A stretch of DNA of 64,000 bases, taken from assembly GCA_039583875.1 (NCBI GenBank), contig CM077164.1, positions 65,379,628 to 65,443,627 of the forward strand, given 5' to 3'. Under the pieces are notes generated by a model that was not told where the DNA came from, did not search any database, and worked only from the letters and a program-made list of their open reading frames with translations. Both the position numbers and the translations under genes were made by a program. This document shows positions 1 through 10,098 of the stretch, in pieces; positions within the stretch are counted from its first letter, which is position 1; each line of letters begins with the position of its first letter. Origin of the DNA: Platanthera guangdongensis (taxonomy: Eukaryota > Streptophyta > Magnoliopsida > Asparagales > Orchidaceae).

Positions 1-2
1 GG

Positions 3-611
3 GTGGTGACGGAAACGGTGCTTGTCGTGTTATCACAGCAAACTAGGCAGGCAAGGCCGGTAGCGGTGCCAGTACGGCCTAGTGCAAGGCAGGAGTGCGC
101 TAAAGTTGTGGTGAATGAGCAAGGAGCGGATGAGCAGTTGAAATGGTTTATGGAGTTTCACACGTTTGTAAATACAGCCCGTGCATTGGAAACGGATTTG
201 AAACGGTTGCAGGATAAAAAGAAATTGGTAATAGGAAAATCCAAATGCAACGTTCCGCAATCGGAACAGTCGAAGTTTAGACGACGAGATAAGAAAAGAT
301 TTAGGTCTACCAAAGCAACTCTGAGGCAAAGACGTATAGAGACACGCACATGTTTTACTTGTGACAAGCAAGGACATTTAGCCAACTATTATTGGAATGC
401 CCCTTCAGGGAGTGAAAAGAAGATAGGTGCATCTTATGACAAAAAGGGTAAAGCAGTGACTGAGTCATCTGCATCCCGGATGCAACCTCGATGACATAAC
501 TTGGACGAGTCGTAAAGCTCAATTGGTGCAATGCAGCCGCGAGTGTTTAACTTGGAACTTCAAGAGCCGATAAAACGATTGTTGCAAAATCTAGTGGCCG
601 AGCGGAAGTGA
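3..611 (+). pseudogene. gag: TR-GAG unit 0: internally deleted gag remnant
   Basis: Gag of a Ty3/gypsy gag-only element, entering from the left edge of the window. Gag would coat the element RNA and form the virus-like particle. The first 160 codons are open (3-494). Compared with the 398-codon gag copies further right, about 160 residues of the capsid core are missing: the FMEFH segment joins directly to NTARALE, and the frame is kept. The zinc knuckle reads CFTCDKQGHLANYY, so its last Cys is replaced by Tyr (CX2CX4HX4Y). Stops at 492 (TGA) and 513 (TAA) interrupt the C-terminal part, which otherwise stays in frame to the TGA at 609. The segment is Lys/Arg rich, as in RNA-binding Gag tails. 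The copy is clearly non-functional. Confidence 0.8.
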
Positions 612-985
612 GAATAATGACTTGTATCACCTTGGGGATGTAACTAATGTTGTATATAAGGCAATGACTAATGCGATGGTTGTGTGCATATATGTTAGAT
701 GTCCTGTTACATGTTGAAATGTTGTGCACACTTGTGAAATGTAAGCGATCGCTTGATTGTGAATTAGCTAGATGATGTGTTTGTTTTTCGATCATTTGAT
801 AAATTTTGTGGCTACATGTGCACAGCTGGAAGTTAGGGATGTATGTATGTGCTGTATGTGTTGATTCGTTTGTGCGATCACCTTGTTGAGTGCTCAGTTG
901 CAATGGGTGCAACATGGAATGATTTTATGGCTGGTTGGAGTGAGCCAAATTTCGAGGGCGAAATTTCTTTGAAGGAGGGGATGAT
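612..985 (+). other. Unit 0 3' untranslated tail and polypurine tract
   Basis: No coding sequence is seen. This is the AT/GT-rich tail that follows gag in every unit. It ends with a conserved block (AATTTCGAGGGCGAAATTTC at about 948) and the polypurine tract GAAGGAGGGGATGAT (971-985), abutting the LTR start TGTAAC. The tract primes plus-strand DNA synthesis in LTR elements. Confidence 0.75.
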
Positions 986-2739
986 TGTAACACCCCCAGA
1001 GTTCATTTGGGTTTCAGGTTGGGTGACACGGCCTGGGACACGAGCGTGTCCCAGGGCGTGTCGTGCTTGGAATGAGGAGTTGGGTGCCTGGTCGACGATA
1101 TTGGTTCGACGAAAGGAACACGCCAGGTGATACGGGCGTGACCAATCTGACACGGGCATGTCCGTGGGCGTGTCCCTCAGGTCGACGAACTGCATTCGAC
1201 GATCGTCGAGTATGGGGTACACAGCCTGTGACACGAGAATGTCATAGGGCGTGTCCCGCTGTGTCGAGCAGTCGACACTTTTCTCTTGAGTCAGTGGAAA
1301 AGCACTCGAGAAAAGGGAGGGTGATACGGGCGTGTCATCCCTATGACACGGGCGTGTCCTATCTGGGTACTCGAGTAGTTGGTTTTCTCTTGAGTAAGTC
1401 CTCTCGAGTAGGTCTCGAGTGGGTTACACGCCCCATATCATGGGCGTGACTCGGCTGACACGGGCGTGACATGGGCGTATCACCTTGTCGTAGATAAGTC
1501 AGAATGAGTCAGTTCGTGTACCGCTTAAGGTACACGCCCTGTGACACGGGCGTGTCACAGGGCGTGTCGGGGCCGAAAGATGATTTCTCAGAGATTTTGT
1601 GGCCATTCATTTCCCTATCCTGAATCCAAGGGCTGGGCTCTGTCCAGGTGCGTATATGGCCGAGAGCTGAGAGCAATTCCCCTTTATCTTCATCTTCTTC
1701 TTCTCCATCTCATTTCAAGAGAGAGAAAGAGAAAGGGAGAGCAAGGGAAGGAAAAGGAGAAAGCAAGCTAGCTGTTGGAGGAGCTGCGGAGTGCGGATTG
1801 AAGATCCGAGTACGGATTAGTGAAGACAAAGCCGAGGCGGTGACTTCCATCCGGCTACTTCATGGCGCCGAAGCGATCTTCAAGGGTAACGATCTCCTTC
1901 TTGGACATCGAAGTCCTTTCTTTATGCATGTGCGTGGAATCCTCCATCAAGAGGTGGATTTCAGTAGTGATTCCTTGGTTGAGTCTACATCTAGAGCCGG
2001 AAGTGTGGAGTATGGCATAGCCATGCTATGTGAAGCCCATCTGGACGGGTAGTCTGGATTTATGATGATCATGGTTAAAATGGAGAAGACTCCGTGGATT
2101 TGATTATATTAAAAGTTTATGTGTTGTGGAATGAATGTTTGCTTGGATGTGTATTATGGCTGTAAGGAGGCTTTGCATAAGCTCCTGTTGAGCGATCAAT
2201 GGGTAGCATGGCTGGGGGAAACGCGGGATGAACCTAGCTTGTTACACCACATGGTGTGGGTTGGTCCGTATTAGTGAGGATCGATGGTTGGCAATGTTTG
2301 GGGAAAGTGTGGAGGACCCTACGTGCTGCACCACAGGTTTGGGTCGATCGGAAATAGGTGAGGGGTCGATGGGTGGTACTGCCAGGGGAGCCTCGATAGA
2401 CCTGGCTGCCACACCACATGGTGTGGGTCGATCTGCTCTAGTTGTTTGTGAATGCTGCGAGGTAGTACCTATGAGTGGTATGGACGGGATGTCGCCAATA
2501 GTGAGATTGGTGGACTAGGATTGAACCGTCCAACCAACAAGTGAAGAGACTCGATCGGCGGTGTATGACTCGTATATCCGGTACACCAATAAGGTTCCCT
2601 GAGTGCACGAAGCGTCTGGTGGATACCAGTGTTTGTGATATGAATGTGATTGGTAGATTTGCTAGATTGATAAAGATTATGATGATGACTATGCATACAA
2701 GGAAGGAACCACTGCCCCGGGTAAGGGGTAGGGTCGTTA
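986..2739 (+). repeat. LTR 0 of the TR-GAG family, 5' part
   Basis: Starts TGTAACACCCC directly after the polypurine tract. The first 600 bases hold many copies of the inverted repeat GACACG-NN-CGTGTC and the perfect palindrome TCGACGATCGTCGA (about 1196-1209). A purine-rich leader (about 1718-1770) and a GC-richer stretch follow. The LTR is interrupted at 2739/2740 by the minus-strand Tekay-1 insertion and resumes at 13951. The reassembled LTR is about 2.2 kb, matching the other family LTRs. It is more diverged from LTRs B to E than those are from each other. Confidence 0.85.
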
Positions 2740-5032
2740 TGTAACAACCCCATCCGTTCATATGGTATATTCTAGAAGGTCCGGCCGGGGCCCCACATGA
2801 TATATCACAAAACAGGCGGTGAAGGTACAGGATGATATCAGAGTCGCGCATCACACCTATCACAAAGCATTCTAGCGGAAGCCTAGACTACAACTTGAAA
2901 TCCACCAATGAATGTCCAACAAATAAAACAACCCACGTTGTATATATTTCATCCATAGGAATGTCTTACAAGAGTACAAAAGATGGCCTTATGGCCTTAC
3001 ATGGCTTTCAAACAGTGGCCTAAACAGATTGGCGTGCAGGCCGGCCACATTAAGAGAAAATATAACAAGCAACAACATCAAAAGCCTTCGAGGGCTAGCA
3101 GCAGTAGCAGCAACAGCAGCAGGAACGTCAACCTATATGCGTCCCGCTCGGCTCTCCAACACCTGTACAGGGACAGTCCACCCAGCGGTGGCAAACAAAA
3201 GCAACGGTCAGCGTTCAGCTGACCAAATTATAACGACCCTACCCCTTTTCTCGGGGCAGCGGTATTCTTCCCTGCAGGCATATCATATCATAAATATGGC
3301 AATAAATCATCTAATGTGCTTTTACGCACACATGCCACACAACCATTCGCCACTCGGCCCAACGGTCCGTGCACTCAGGGCACATTCTTGGTGTTCTGGC
3401 AAAACTCTGGCCCACCATCGTATCAGGGTCATAACCCAACGGTAAATCTCTTGAGCATTTACTCCATGGCGTGCAGCCGGAGTATTATATTCTTACTACA
3501 CCGGGATGGCCTGTAGCCCCCCATTGTGTCATGGCGCGTAGGCCTAAGACTCTTGCTATGCGCTCCAACAGACCGCACCTTTTGGTCTCACGTCGGACGG
3601 ACATAGCGCAGGTCGGATCCTCCACCCCCCGTTGCTCAAATCGCCTTGTCTTCTCCGAGTACATCGTACTCATGGCTATATCAAAGGCGCGGGTCGGTCT
3701 CACCAATCCTGTTCTTAGCACACAGCCTGGGTATTTCTCTATACCCATTTTCTTATCACAACATCGGGTCTTTCCTGGGCATCCCAATACTTCCTGTTAC
3801 TCTCTTCACAGGTGGACACCGCAAAATCACAAATGTCAGGGGTCTTTCCTGGCTACCATGCCAGTACTTCCTGTTACTCGCTTCACAGGTGGACACCCTA
3901 CGACATCAAGCATCACAAAGGGCCTTTCCTGGTCACACCAGTACTTCCTGTGCCTCATCCACAGGTATGACCCAAAACATAACATGGATATATTCCTGTA
4001 CTACCACTCCAGTACTTCCTGCTACTCCTTTTCGCAGGAATCACCCGTTGACTCCTTAAACTACACGTTTATCACGGAGTCTTCTCCGGTTCGTATGCAA
4101 CATCACCAATCCAGACCAACCTGTCCAGATGGGCTTCACACAACATGCCTATTCCGTACTCCAATTCAGGATCTATATGCCAACAAGGGGATGTCATGAA
4201 TCACCCAAAGGACTCCCAAAATCAGCCACCTCTTTGATGTAGGCCACTACCGCGGACACTAGACGGGTAAAGGGAATGAAACGAATGCCACACCCAATCC
4301 ACAATCTCTCACGCACTAGATTCAATCGCAGTGCACTCGCAAACGTGTTATCACAGTTCACAAATATACGGTAGCCACTCCGCGGGAAGGTCAAACGAAC
4401 GGCGATAGGCCGACGTTCTCCCAAGCTAAAAGGACCAATATTGGGTCCGACCAAGCGAAAGTTGTACCAAAAGAGATCTACCCAAAGTGCGATCGAAAAA
4501 TGGTAGATCTCTCCCAACAAAAATGCGGGGCTCGCCAAACCCTTTCGGAAATATCGCGATTAAGGTTGATGCAAATCCAAAAGGAAAAAAACCACGAAGA
4601 ATCTAACGATTCAAATCCAACGCAAAAATTATTTCCGTCCACTAGAACATCAAGAGGGAATCACACGTGAGTGGAGAGGATCGTTACCCAAGTCGGAATA
4701 GATGATTCCGACTACCTTTGAAGGGGTCGCTCTTCCACGGCTCCGTCGGAGTCGCGCCGGTTGGAGAGATAGATCGTCCGCCTTTGCCGCTTCACACCAA
4801 GGTCCCGTTTCCTCGCCGTAGAAGGAGGCCTTTCTCGGTTAATGCTTCACGAGAAGAGGAGCAGCCGGGTTCTCTCCAAAGGGGGGTGCTCGGGTGGAGA
4901 GATAGGTGGCCGGGTCCTCTTCCAAGTGGGTTGCTTGAGTGGAGGAGATAGATGGCCGGTCGGGTTGTGGGTGGTGAGAGGAGGTGGAGGCTTGGAAGAG
5001 GGGTTGAAGGAGTGGGTTGGCCGAAGTTTTTA

Positions 5033-5053
5033 GAGAGAGAGAGAGAGAGAGAG
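5033..5053. repeat. (GA)n microsatellite
   Basis: About ten uninterrupted GA units inside the solo LTR, in what would be its transcribed leader on the minus strand (read as CT repeats). Such CT-rich stretches are common in plant leaders. Confidence 0.9.
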
Positions 5054-5156
5054 TGAAGGGGGCGGCCAAGAGAGGTAGAGAGAGAGATGAGGATTAGCAA
5101 GAATAGTAAGTTTAGGGTTTCTTCTCATTCAACTAAGTTAAACAAAGCATACATTC

Positions 5157-5166
5157 CTATATATAG
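5157..5166 (-). promoter_or_regulatory. Putative TATA box of the solo LTR
   Basis: CTATATATAG, read on the minus strand, is followed about 40 bases downstream by a telo-box-like AACCCTAAAC and then by the CT-rich leader. The order fits an LTR promoter. Transcription was not tested. Confidence 0.4.
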
Positions 5167-6509
5167 GCTTAACAATAAGTCTTGGATATATGTAGCCCAA
5201 AATAAAAATAAAAATAACACACAAAATGGCTACATGCAGCCCTCAATAACATATCCCAAATAAAATAACATACTAATAATAAGATAAATTTAACTATATA
5301 TTTGTCTTGCGCCGAGGGCGGAAATTGTAGCGCCGCTCCATACGAACACCACGGCGACGCGAGTCCTTTGTTGGAGACAAAGGAGGGTCTTTCGTTAGCG
5401 TGCTGTCATCAACAACTTGGGGGCCGTCGTCAACTTGGGGGCCGTCGTCGCCACCACTCTTGGTGGGGGAATCACAACTATATGCCAAAATGAAGCCTTC
5501 ACATGGCTAGGAAGAAAAGTCATTGCCCGTGACGACCGGTTCGGTGCCATGACCTCAAAGCTAGCTTGAATGGCTCACAAGAACTTTCCCTCCGCAACGC
5601 CGGCTTCGGATCTCTCGTCGGTAAACTACAGCACCACCAGCAGCAGCCCTTCCTCTTCTTCCTCCTTCTTCCTCTCCCTTTCTCTTTTAAGATGAAGGCT
5701 AAGGAAAATGAGAATAAGTTCTCAGTTTTCGGACTTTAGGCAAAGAGGAAAGAAGCTCCAGCCCTTGGATCCCAGCTGAAGGAACGGACGGCCACAAAAC
5801 TGCCAGAAAATCTGAATTTGACCTGACACGGCCTGTGACAGACCCGTGTCCCAGGCTGTGTGCCTCAAGCGGTGGTCAACCGACTGATCCAAACCAGTGA
5901 CACGCTCATGGGACACGCCCGTGTCATGGGCCGTGTCACCCAACAAGTCTTCTGACACGCCCGTGTTTGTGGCCGTGTGCCTCGGCGAAAAATAATCCCA
6001 AACAACCCGAGACTTCACATGGCCTGTGACACGCCCGTGTCCCAGGCCGTGTGCCCATACATGGCACTCAGACACGACCTAGCGCAAAATTCGTCGCGCT
6101 GAGTTCGTCGACCTGATTTGACACGCCCTGTGACACGCCCGTGTCACAGGCCGTGTTCAACTTCTCGACACTCGACGACCACATCTCGACACTCGACGAT
6201 CGTCGAGCAAAAGTCGTCGAGCACACGACACGGCCTGGGACACACCCATGTCCTGGGCCGTGTGCCCCCTCTCGACACATAATCGAGCAAAAAAACGTCG
6301 ACACCCAAGCCGATCGTCGACACGGCCTCGACACGCCCTGGGACACGCCCGTGTCTCATGCCGTGTCTACTGTTCGACGACCGTCGACCCCAAATTTCGT
6401 CGACCTCGCGGCCAAATCGTCGACTCCTAGCTTGACACGCCCTGGGACACGCCCGTGTCCCAGGCCGTGTCACCCAAAAATTTCCTGTTGAGAAATTTGG
6501 GCTGTTACA

Positions 6510-6522
6510 ATCCTCCCCTCCT
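6510..6522 (-). other. Tekay-1 polypurine tract
   Basis: AGGAGGGGAGGAT on the minus strand, immediately before the 3' LTR start TGTAACA. Together with the upstream block TTTCGAGGACGAAATTTCTT it is nearly identical to the same region of the TR-GAG units on the other strand. Confidence 0.88.
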
Positions 6523-6631
6523 ACAAGAAATTTCGTCCTCGAAATTCAGACACAGGAAGGAAATCAGTAACCAGCAAGAAAAATGTTATAACATGCAACT
6601 TTTTATGTTACAACACACGACTCTCTACAGA

Positions 6632-8266
6632 TTACAAAAACAGCTCGGGGAACTTTTCTCGCATGGTTTGCTCTCGCTCCCATGTCAGTTCTTCACGGCC
6701 GCAGTTGTCCCATCGGACTTTCACCATGCCGACCGTCTTGTTCCGCAACTGTTTCTCGGCTCGATCTTCGATCTGAATGGGTCTAACTCTCGTTGTTAGC
6801 CCATACTCCACCGACACACGATCATCCACGATCACTTGAGCTGGATCTTTCACGGCCTTCCGAAGCATCGAGATGTGAAATACATCATGTAATCCACCTA
6901 AGTCTGCCGACAGAGCTAGCCGATAAGCCGCTTCGCCAACTCGCTCAACCACTTCAAAAGGACCCAAATATCTTGGACTCAACTTTTTCAATTGTCGAAT
7001 CCGGGAGACACCTTTGAATGGTTTGATCTTCAAGTAGACCCAATCACCAACCGCAAATTCCACGTTCCGGTGCTTGGCGTTGTAGTACTTCGCTTGTCGA
7101 TCTTGAGCAATAAGTAGCTTCTCTCGAATCGTCCGTATGATTGAGTTTGCTTCATCAACCTCATTTGGTTTAAAAACCCGAGCTTCGCCCGCTTCTACCC
7201 AAGCCAAGGGAGTACGGAACTTCCTTCCATACAGAGCTTCATATGGTGCCATCCCAATGCTCGCCTGGTAGCTGTTATTATATGCAAACTCTACCATATA
7301 GAGATGATTTTCCCATCTCTTTCCGAAGTCAAAGGCGCACATGTGGAGCATGTCCTCCATTGTTCTATTGGTACGTTCAGTTTGGCCATCCGTTTGGGAA
7401 TGAAAGGCCGTACTGAAAGTCAACTTCGTGCCCAACAGTCGGTGAACTAGCCTCCAATCATTTGATGTGAATCGCCCATCTCGATCACTTACGATGCTCC
7501 GAGGAACACCGTGAAGCCGCACAATCTGGTCAACATATAACTTTGCCAAACTTTCAACTGAATCATCCCGCCTGTTCGGGAGAAAATGTGCCACTTTCGT
7601 TAGCCGGTCAACAATCACCCAAATGGAATCATTTCCTCGCTGCGATCTCGGCAACCCGTGCACAAAATCCATGGAAATATCATCAAATTTCCACTCTGGG
7701 ATCGACAGTGACTTCAAATAACCGCCTGGCTTTTGGCATTCCGCCTTCACCATCGCACATGTTTGGCATTTGGATACATAAAGGGCAACATCTTTCTTGA
7801 GCCCTGGCCACCAGAATAGCTTATTCATATCGTTGAACATCTTCGTGCTCCCGGGGTGAATGGAATACTTTGTATAATGCACTTCATACATCAGTTCTTC
7901 CATTAATTTCCCCACATTCGAGACGCACAAACGGCCCTCTTTTCGCAAAAGGCCGTCATTCCAGGTGAATTTTCCCTCTGGCCCTTCATTCACATAGCGT
8001 AAGAGATCTTCATCCAACTCCGTTGCCCGTCGAACTCGGTCTGCAAGGTCACATTGCACCTCAGTCCAGTTCAAACATGTAGTGGCAGTGGAATTCTTGT
8101 CAACACAATAAATCTCCAATGCCTCCAGCTCCTGGATAAGACGTTCATCATGCCTTTGTAACCAATTTGCTCTAGCCGGAACCCGCCGACTCAAGGCATC
8201 CGCGACAACATTCCCTTTCCCGGGCGTATAGTGAATCTCGAAAGTGTAGTCCCCAAGGAACTCCAA
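6632..8266 (-). CDS. pol: Tekay-1 pol, part 2: RNase H C-terminus, integrase, chromodomain-like tail
   Basis: 544 codons, open. Order: the end of RNase H ([10 protein letters not shown], with its catalytic Asp, near residue 20); the integrase zinc-binding domain (H-X6-H then CQTC, near residues 130-165); the integrase core with the D,D,E triad in MDFVHGLP, VSDRDGRF and QTDGQTERTN; then a C-terminal domain ending in a chromodomain-like fold (VKVRWDNCGREELTWE). The integrase would insert the cDNA, and the chromodomain tail in this lineage is thought to steer insertion to heterochromatin. It is in the same frame as the upstream pol segment, separated only by a TGA at 8270-8272 in a context where Tekay-2 has CGA. 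A C-to-T change at a CpG therefore split one polyprotein. Confidence 0.93.
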   Translation of the reverse strand: MEFLGDYTFEIHYTPGKGNVVADALSRRVPARANWLQRHDERLIQELEALEIYCVDKNSTATTCLNWTEVQCDLADRVRRATELDEDLLRYVNEGPEGKFTWNDGLLRKEGRLCVSNVGKLMEELMYEVHYTKYSIHPGSTKMFNDMNKLFWWPGLKKDVALYVSKCQTCAMVKAECQKPGGYLKSLSIPEWKFDDISMDFVHGLPRSQRGNDSIWVIVDRLTKVAHFLPNRRDDSVESLAKLYVDQIVRLHGVPRSIVSDRDGRFTSNDWRLVHRLLGTKLTFSTAFHSQTDGQTERTNRTMEDMLHMCAFDFGKRWENHLYMVEFAYNNSYQASIGMAPYEALYGRKFRTPLAWVEAGEARVFKPNEVDEANSIIRTIREKLLIAQDRQAKYYNAKHRNVEFAVGDWVYLKIKPFKGVSRIRQLKKLSPRYLGPFEVVERVGEAAYRLALSADLGGLHDVFHISMLRKAVKDPAQVIVDDRVSVEYGLTTRVRPIQIEDRAEKQLRNKTVGMVKVRWDNCGREELTWEREQTMREKFPELFL

Positions 8267-8272
8267 CCACCT

Positions 8273-10057
8273 TCATTGTCGCATATTCAAGTCTTTCTGC
8301 TCCAATAGGTACTTTAGGCTCTTGTGATCTATATAGATCTCCACCTTCACTCCATAAAGGTAGTGTCGCCACAACTTGAGTGCAAAAATCACTGCCGCTT
8401 GTTCCAAATCATGGACGGGATAATTTCGCTCGTGCACCTTCAGCTGGCGTGAGCCATAAGCAATAACCTTTCCATTCTGCAGAAGAACGCAGCCTAAGCC
8501 GCTCCCTGAGGCATCACTATAAATCACAAATCCATCGGTTCCACGTGGCGAAGACAACACCGGCGCCGTGGTCAACCGAATCTTCAGCTCTTCAAAAGCT
8601 TGTGTGCACTCTGGCGTCCAAACGAACTTCTGATCTTTTCGCGTCAATGTGGTTAGCGGCAAAGCAATCCGCAAGAAGTTTTCCACAAATCTTCTATAGT
8701 AGCCCGCAAGTCCAAGGAAACTCCTGACCTCGGCCACGGAAGACAACATTGGCCACTCCTGTATGGCCCTTATCTTCGCTGGATCCACTGCAATGCCCGC
8801 TCCACTCACCACATGGCCCAGAAATCCCACCGACGATAGCCAAAACTCGCACTTTGAGAACTTGGCATAGAGCTGATTTTGCCTCAACTTGTTCAACACC
8901 AATCGCAAGTGAATCTCATGCTCAGCTTTCGACTTCGAGTGCACCAGGATGTCATCAATGAACACAATCACAAACAGATCCAGGTACTCACGAAAAATAC
9001 GGTGCATCAAATCCATAAACACCGAGGGCGCATTGCACAGTCCAAATGGCATGACTGTGAACTCATAGTGCCCGTAACACATTCCAAATGCGGTGTTGGG
9101 AATGTCACCTTCCCGAATTCTCAACTGGTAATAACCAGACTTCAGGTCCAACTTCGAATAGACGGTCGAGCCCACCAGCTGATCGAACAACTCATCAATC
9201 CGGGGTATCAGATACTTATTCTTCTCGGTCAGCTTATTCAGTTCACGGTAATCGATACACAACCGCAACCCACCGTCTTTCTTCTTTACAAAAAGCACAG
9301 GCGCGCTCCAAGGTGACATGCTTGGGCGTATATACCCTTGCTTTAACATTTCTTGTAGTTGAACCTTCAACTCCGCCATCTCTTTTGGCGCGACGCGATA
9401 TGGCGAGCGGGCCACAGGTTTCGCACCTGGCACCAACTCGATCGTGAAGTCAATCTCCCGCTGGGGTGGTAGCCCAGGGAGATCCGTGGGAAACACATCT
9501 GTAAATTCTGCCACAATCGGAACCTCACTCACATGGGCCTTAGGCTCAACAGCCTGAATTAGTGCAAAGTAACACTCCGCACCCTTCCGAATAGCCTTGA
9601 CTACCTGAAGTGCAGACATCAATGTCCCGCCTACTCCTCGCATACCCGCGAACTTTATCTCATGTTCGGTATTTTGGCCCAACGTGATTTCTTTAGACTG
9701 GCAATCAATCATAGCATGCTGCTCCGCAAGCCAATCCATCCCAAAAATCACATCGAATTCCGATATTGGCAAAACAAATGCAGTTAAACTGAAATCCCGA
9801 CTTCCTAACTGAATCGCCACATCGCAAGCTTGATCCGCAAGCATCAAACAGCCATTCGACAACACGACTCTGACGCTATCTGTCTTTGCACGACTGGGTA
9901 TCCCAAGCTGCGCTATAAACTCACTAGACAGAAAAGAATGCGATGCACCCGTATCAAACAGTGCTCGCACCAGCGTGTCCCGAATCATCACAAAGCCTGT
10001 GACAAACATGTCACACACACAAACCGCAAACATAGGGGTACTAAACAAAGCATACAA
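8273..10057 (-). CDS. pol: Tekay-1 pol, part 1: protease, reverse transcriptase, RNase H
   Basis: 594 codons, open. An aspartic protease motif ([11 protein letters not shown], near residue 35) is followed by a Ty3-type reverse transcriptase with [11 protein letters not shown] and the active site [10 protein letters not shown]. RNase H follows, with [21 protein letters not shown] and YIDHKSL. One RT position is unusual: [12 protein letters not shown], where relatives have a basic RTRYGHYEF. Translation of this segment alone would stop at the TGA at 8270. There is no convincing ATG at its 5' end. The first residues before the protease (about 10057-9998) lie in a candidate intron, so the true coding part probably begins at 9996, joined to gag. 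Only two or three point lesions separate this copy from a full gag-pol polyprotein. Confidence 0.93.
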   Translation of the reverse strand: MYALFSTPMFAVCVCDMFVTGFVMIRDTLVRALFDTGASHSFLSSEFIAQLGIPSRAKTDSVRVVLSNGCLMLADQACDVAIQLGSRDFSLTAFVLPISEFDVIFGMDWLAEQHAMIDCQSKEITLGQNTEHEIKFAGMRGVGGTLMSALQVVKAIRKGAECYFALIQAVEPKAHVSEVPIVAEFTDVFPTDLPGLPPQREIDFTIELVPGAKPVARSPYRVAPKEMAELKVQLQEMLKQGYIRPSMSPWSAPVLFVKKKDGGLRLCIDYRELNKLTEKNKYLIPRIDELFDQLVGSTVYSKLDLKSGYYQLRIREGDIPNTAFGMCYGHYEFTVMPFGLCNAPSVFMDLMHRIFREYLDLFVIVFIDDILVHSKSKAEHEIHLRLVLNKLRQNQLYAKFSKCEFWLSSVGFLGHVVSGAGIAVDPAKIRAIQEWPMLSSVAEVRSFLGLAGYYRRFVENFLRIALPLTTLTRKDQKFVWTPECTQAFEELKIRLTTAPVLSSPRGTDGFVIYSDASGSGLGCVLLQNGKVIAYGSRQLKVHERNYPVHDLEQAAVIFALKLWRHYLYGVKVEIYIDHKSLKYLLEQKDLNMRQ

Positions 10058-10087
10058 ACAATAGCATATGCAAAACTAAACTCATAC
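9997..10087 (-). other. Candidate 91-nt intron at the gag/protease border
   Basis: On the minus strand gag reads to GTCACAG, then GTATGAG (5' splice-like) begins at 10087. The stretch ends TTTGTCACAG (3' splice-like) at 9997. Removing 91 bases (remainder 1 when divided by 3) moves the shifted gag frame exactly into the pol frame. The interval contains an in-frame stop in the gag frame and is T-rich. The alternative is a chance duplication of GTCACAGG with a frameshift. RNA evidence is lacking. Confidence 0.45.
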
Positions 10088-10098
10088 CTGTGACAACT

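Larger units (their letters stand above)
4235..5456 (-). mobile_element. Solo LTR of an unrelated family
   Basis: A 1222-base insertion present in the Tekay-1 left LTR and absent at the same place in the right LTR (12916/12917). It starts TG, ends CA and is flanked by a perfect 5-bp duplication CTCTT (4230-4234 and 5457-5461). It has no internal coding domain, so it is a solo LTR left by LTR-LTR recombination. A TATA box on the minus strand (5157-5166) suggests minus orientation. A 114-codon open frame (4194-4538, minus) lies across its edge and resembles nothing I recognise. The lineage is not determined. Confidence 0.88.
2740..6509 (-). repeat. Tekay-1 3' LTR (with nested solo LTR)
   Basis: Left LTR of Tekay-1: 3770 bases, or 2543 without the nested 1222-base insertion and its 5-base duplication. 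It matches the right LTR (11430-13950, 2521 bases). Bases 5823-6470 carry the cluster of GACACG-CC-CGTGTC palindromes plus CGTCGA motifs, which is the U3 side in the element's orientation. The outer end holds the GTCCGGCCGGGGCCCCAC block shared with the end of the TR-GAG LTRs. Confidence 0.92.

Noticed and set aside
2541..4199. Open frames on the plus strand in Tekay-1 and Tekay-2 LTRs (for example the 242-codon frame at 3471-4199)
   Set aside because: They lie in LTR sequence opposite to the element's sense, show no domain, and recur only because the LTRs are duplicated (12161-12889).
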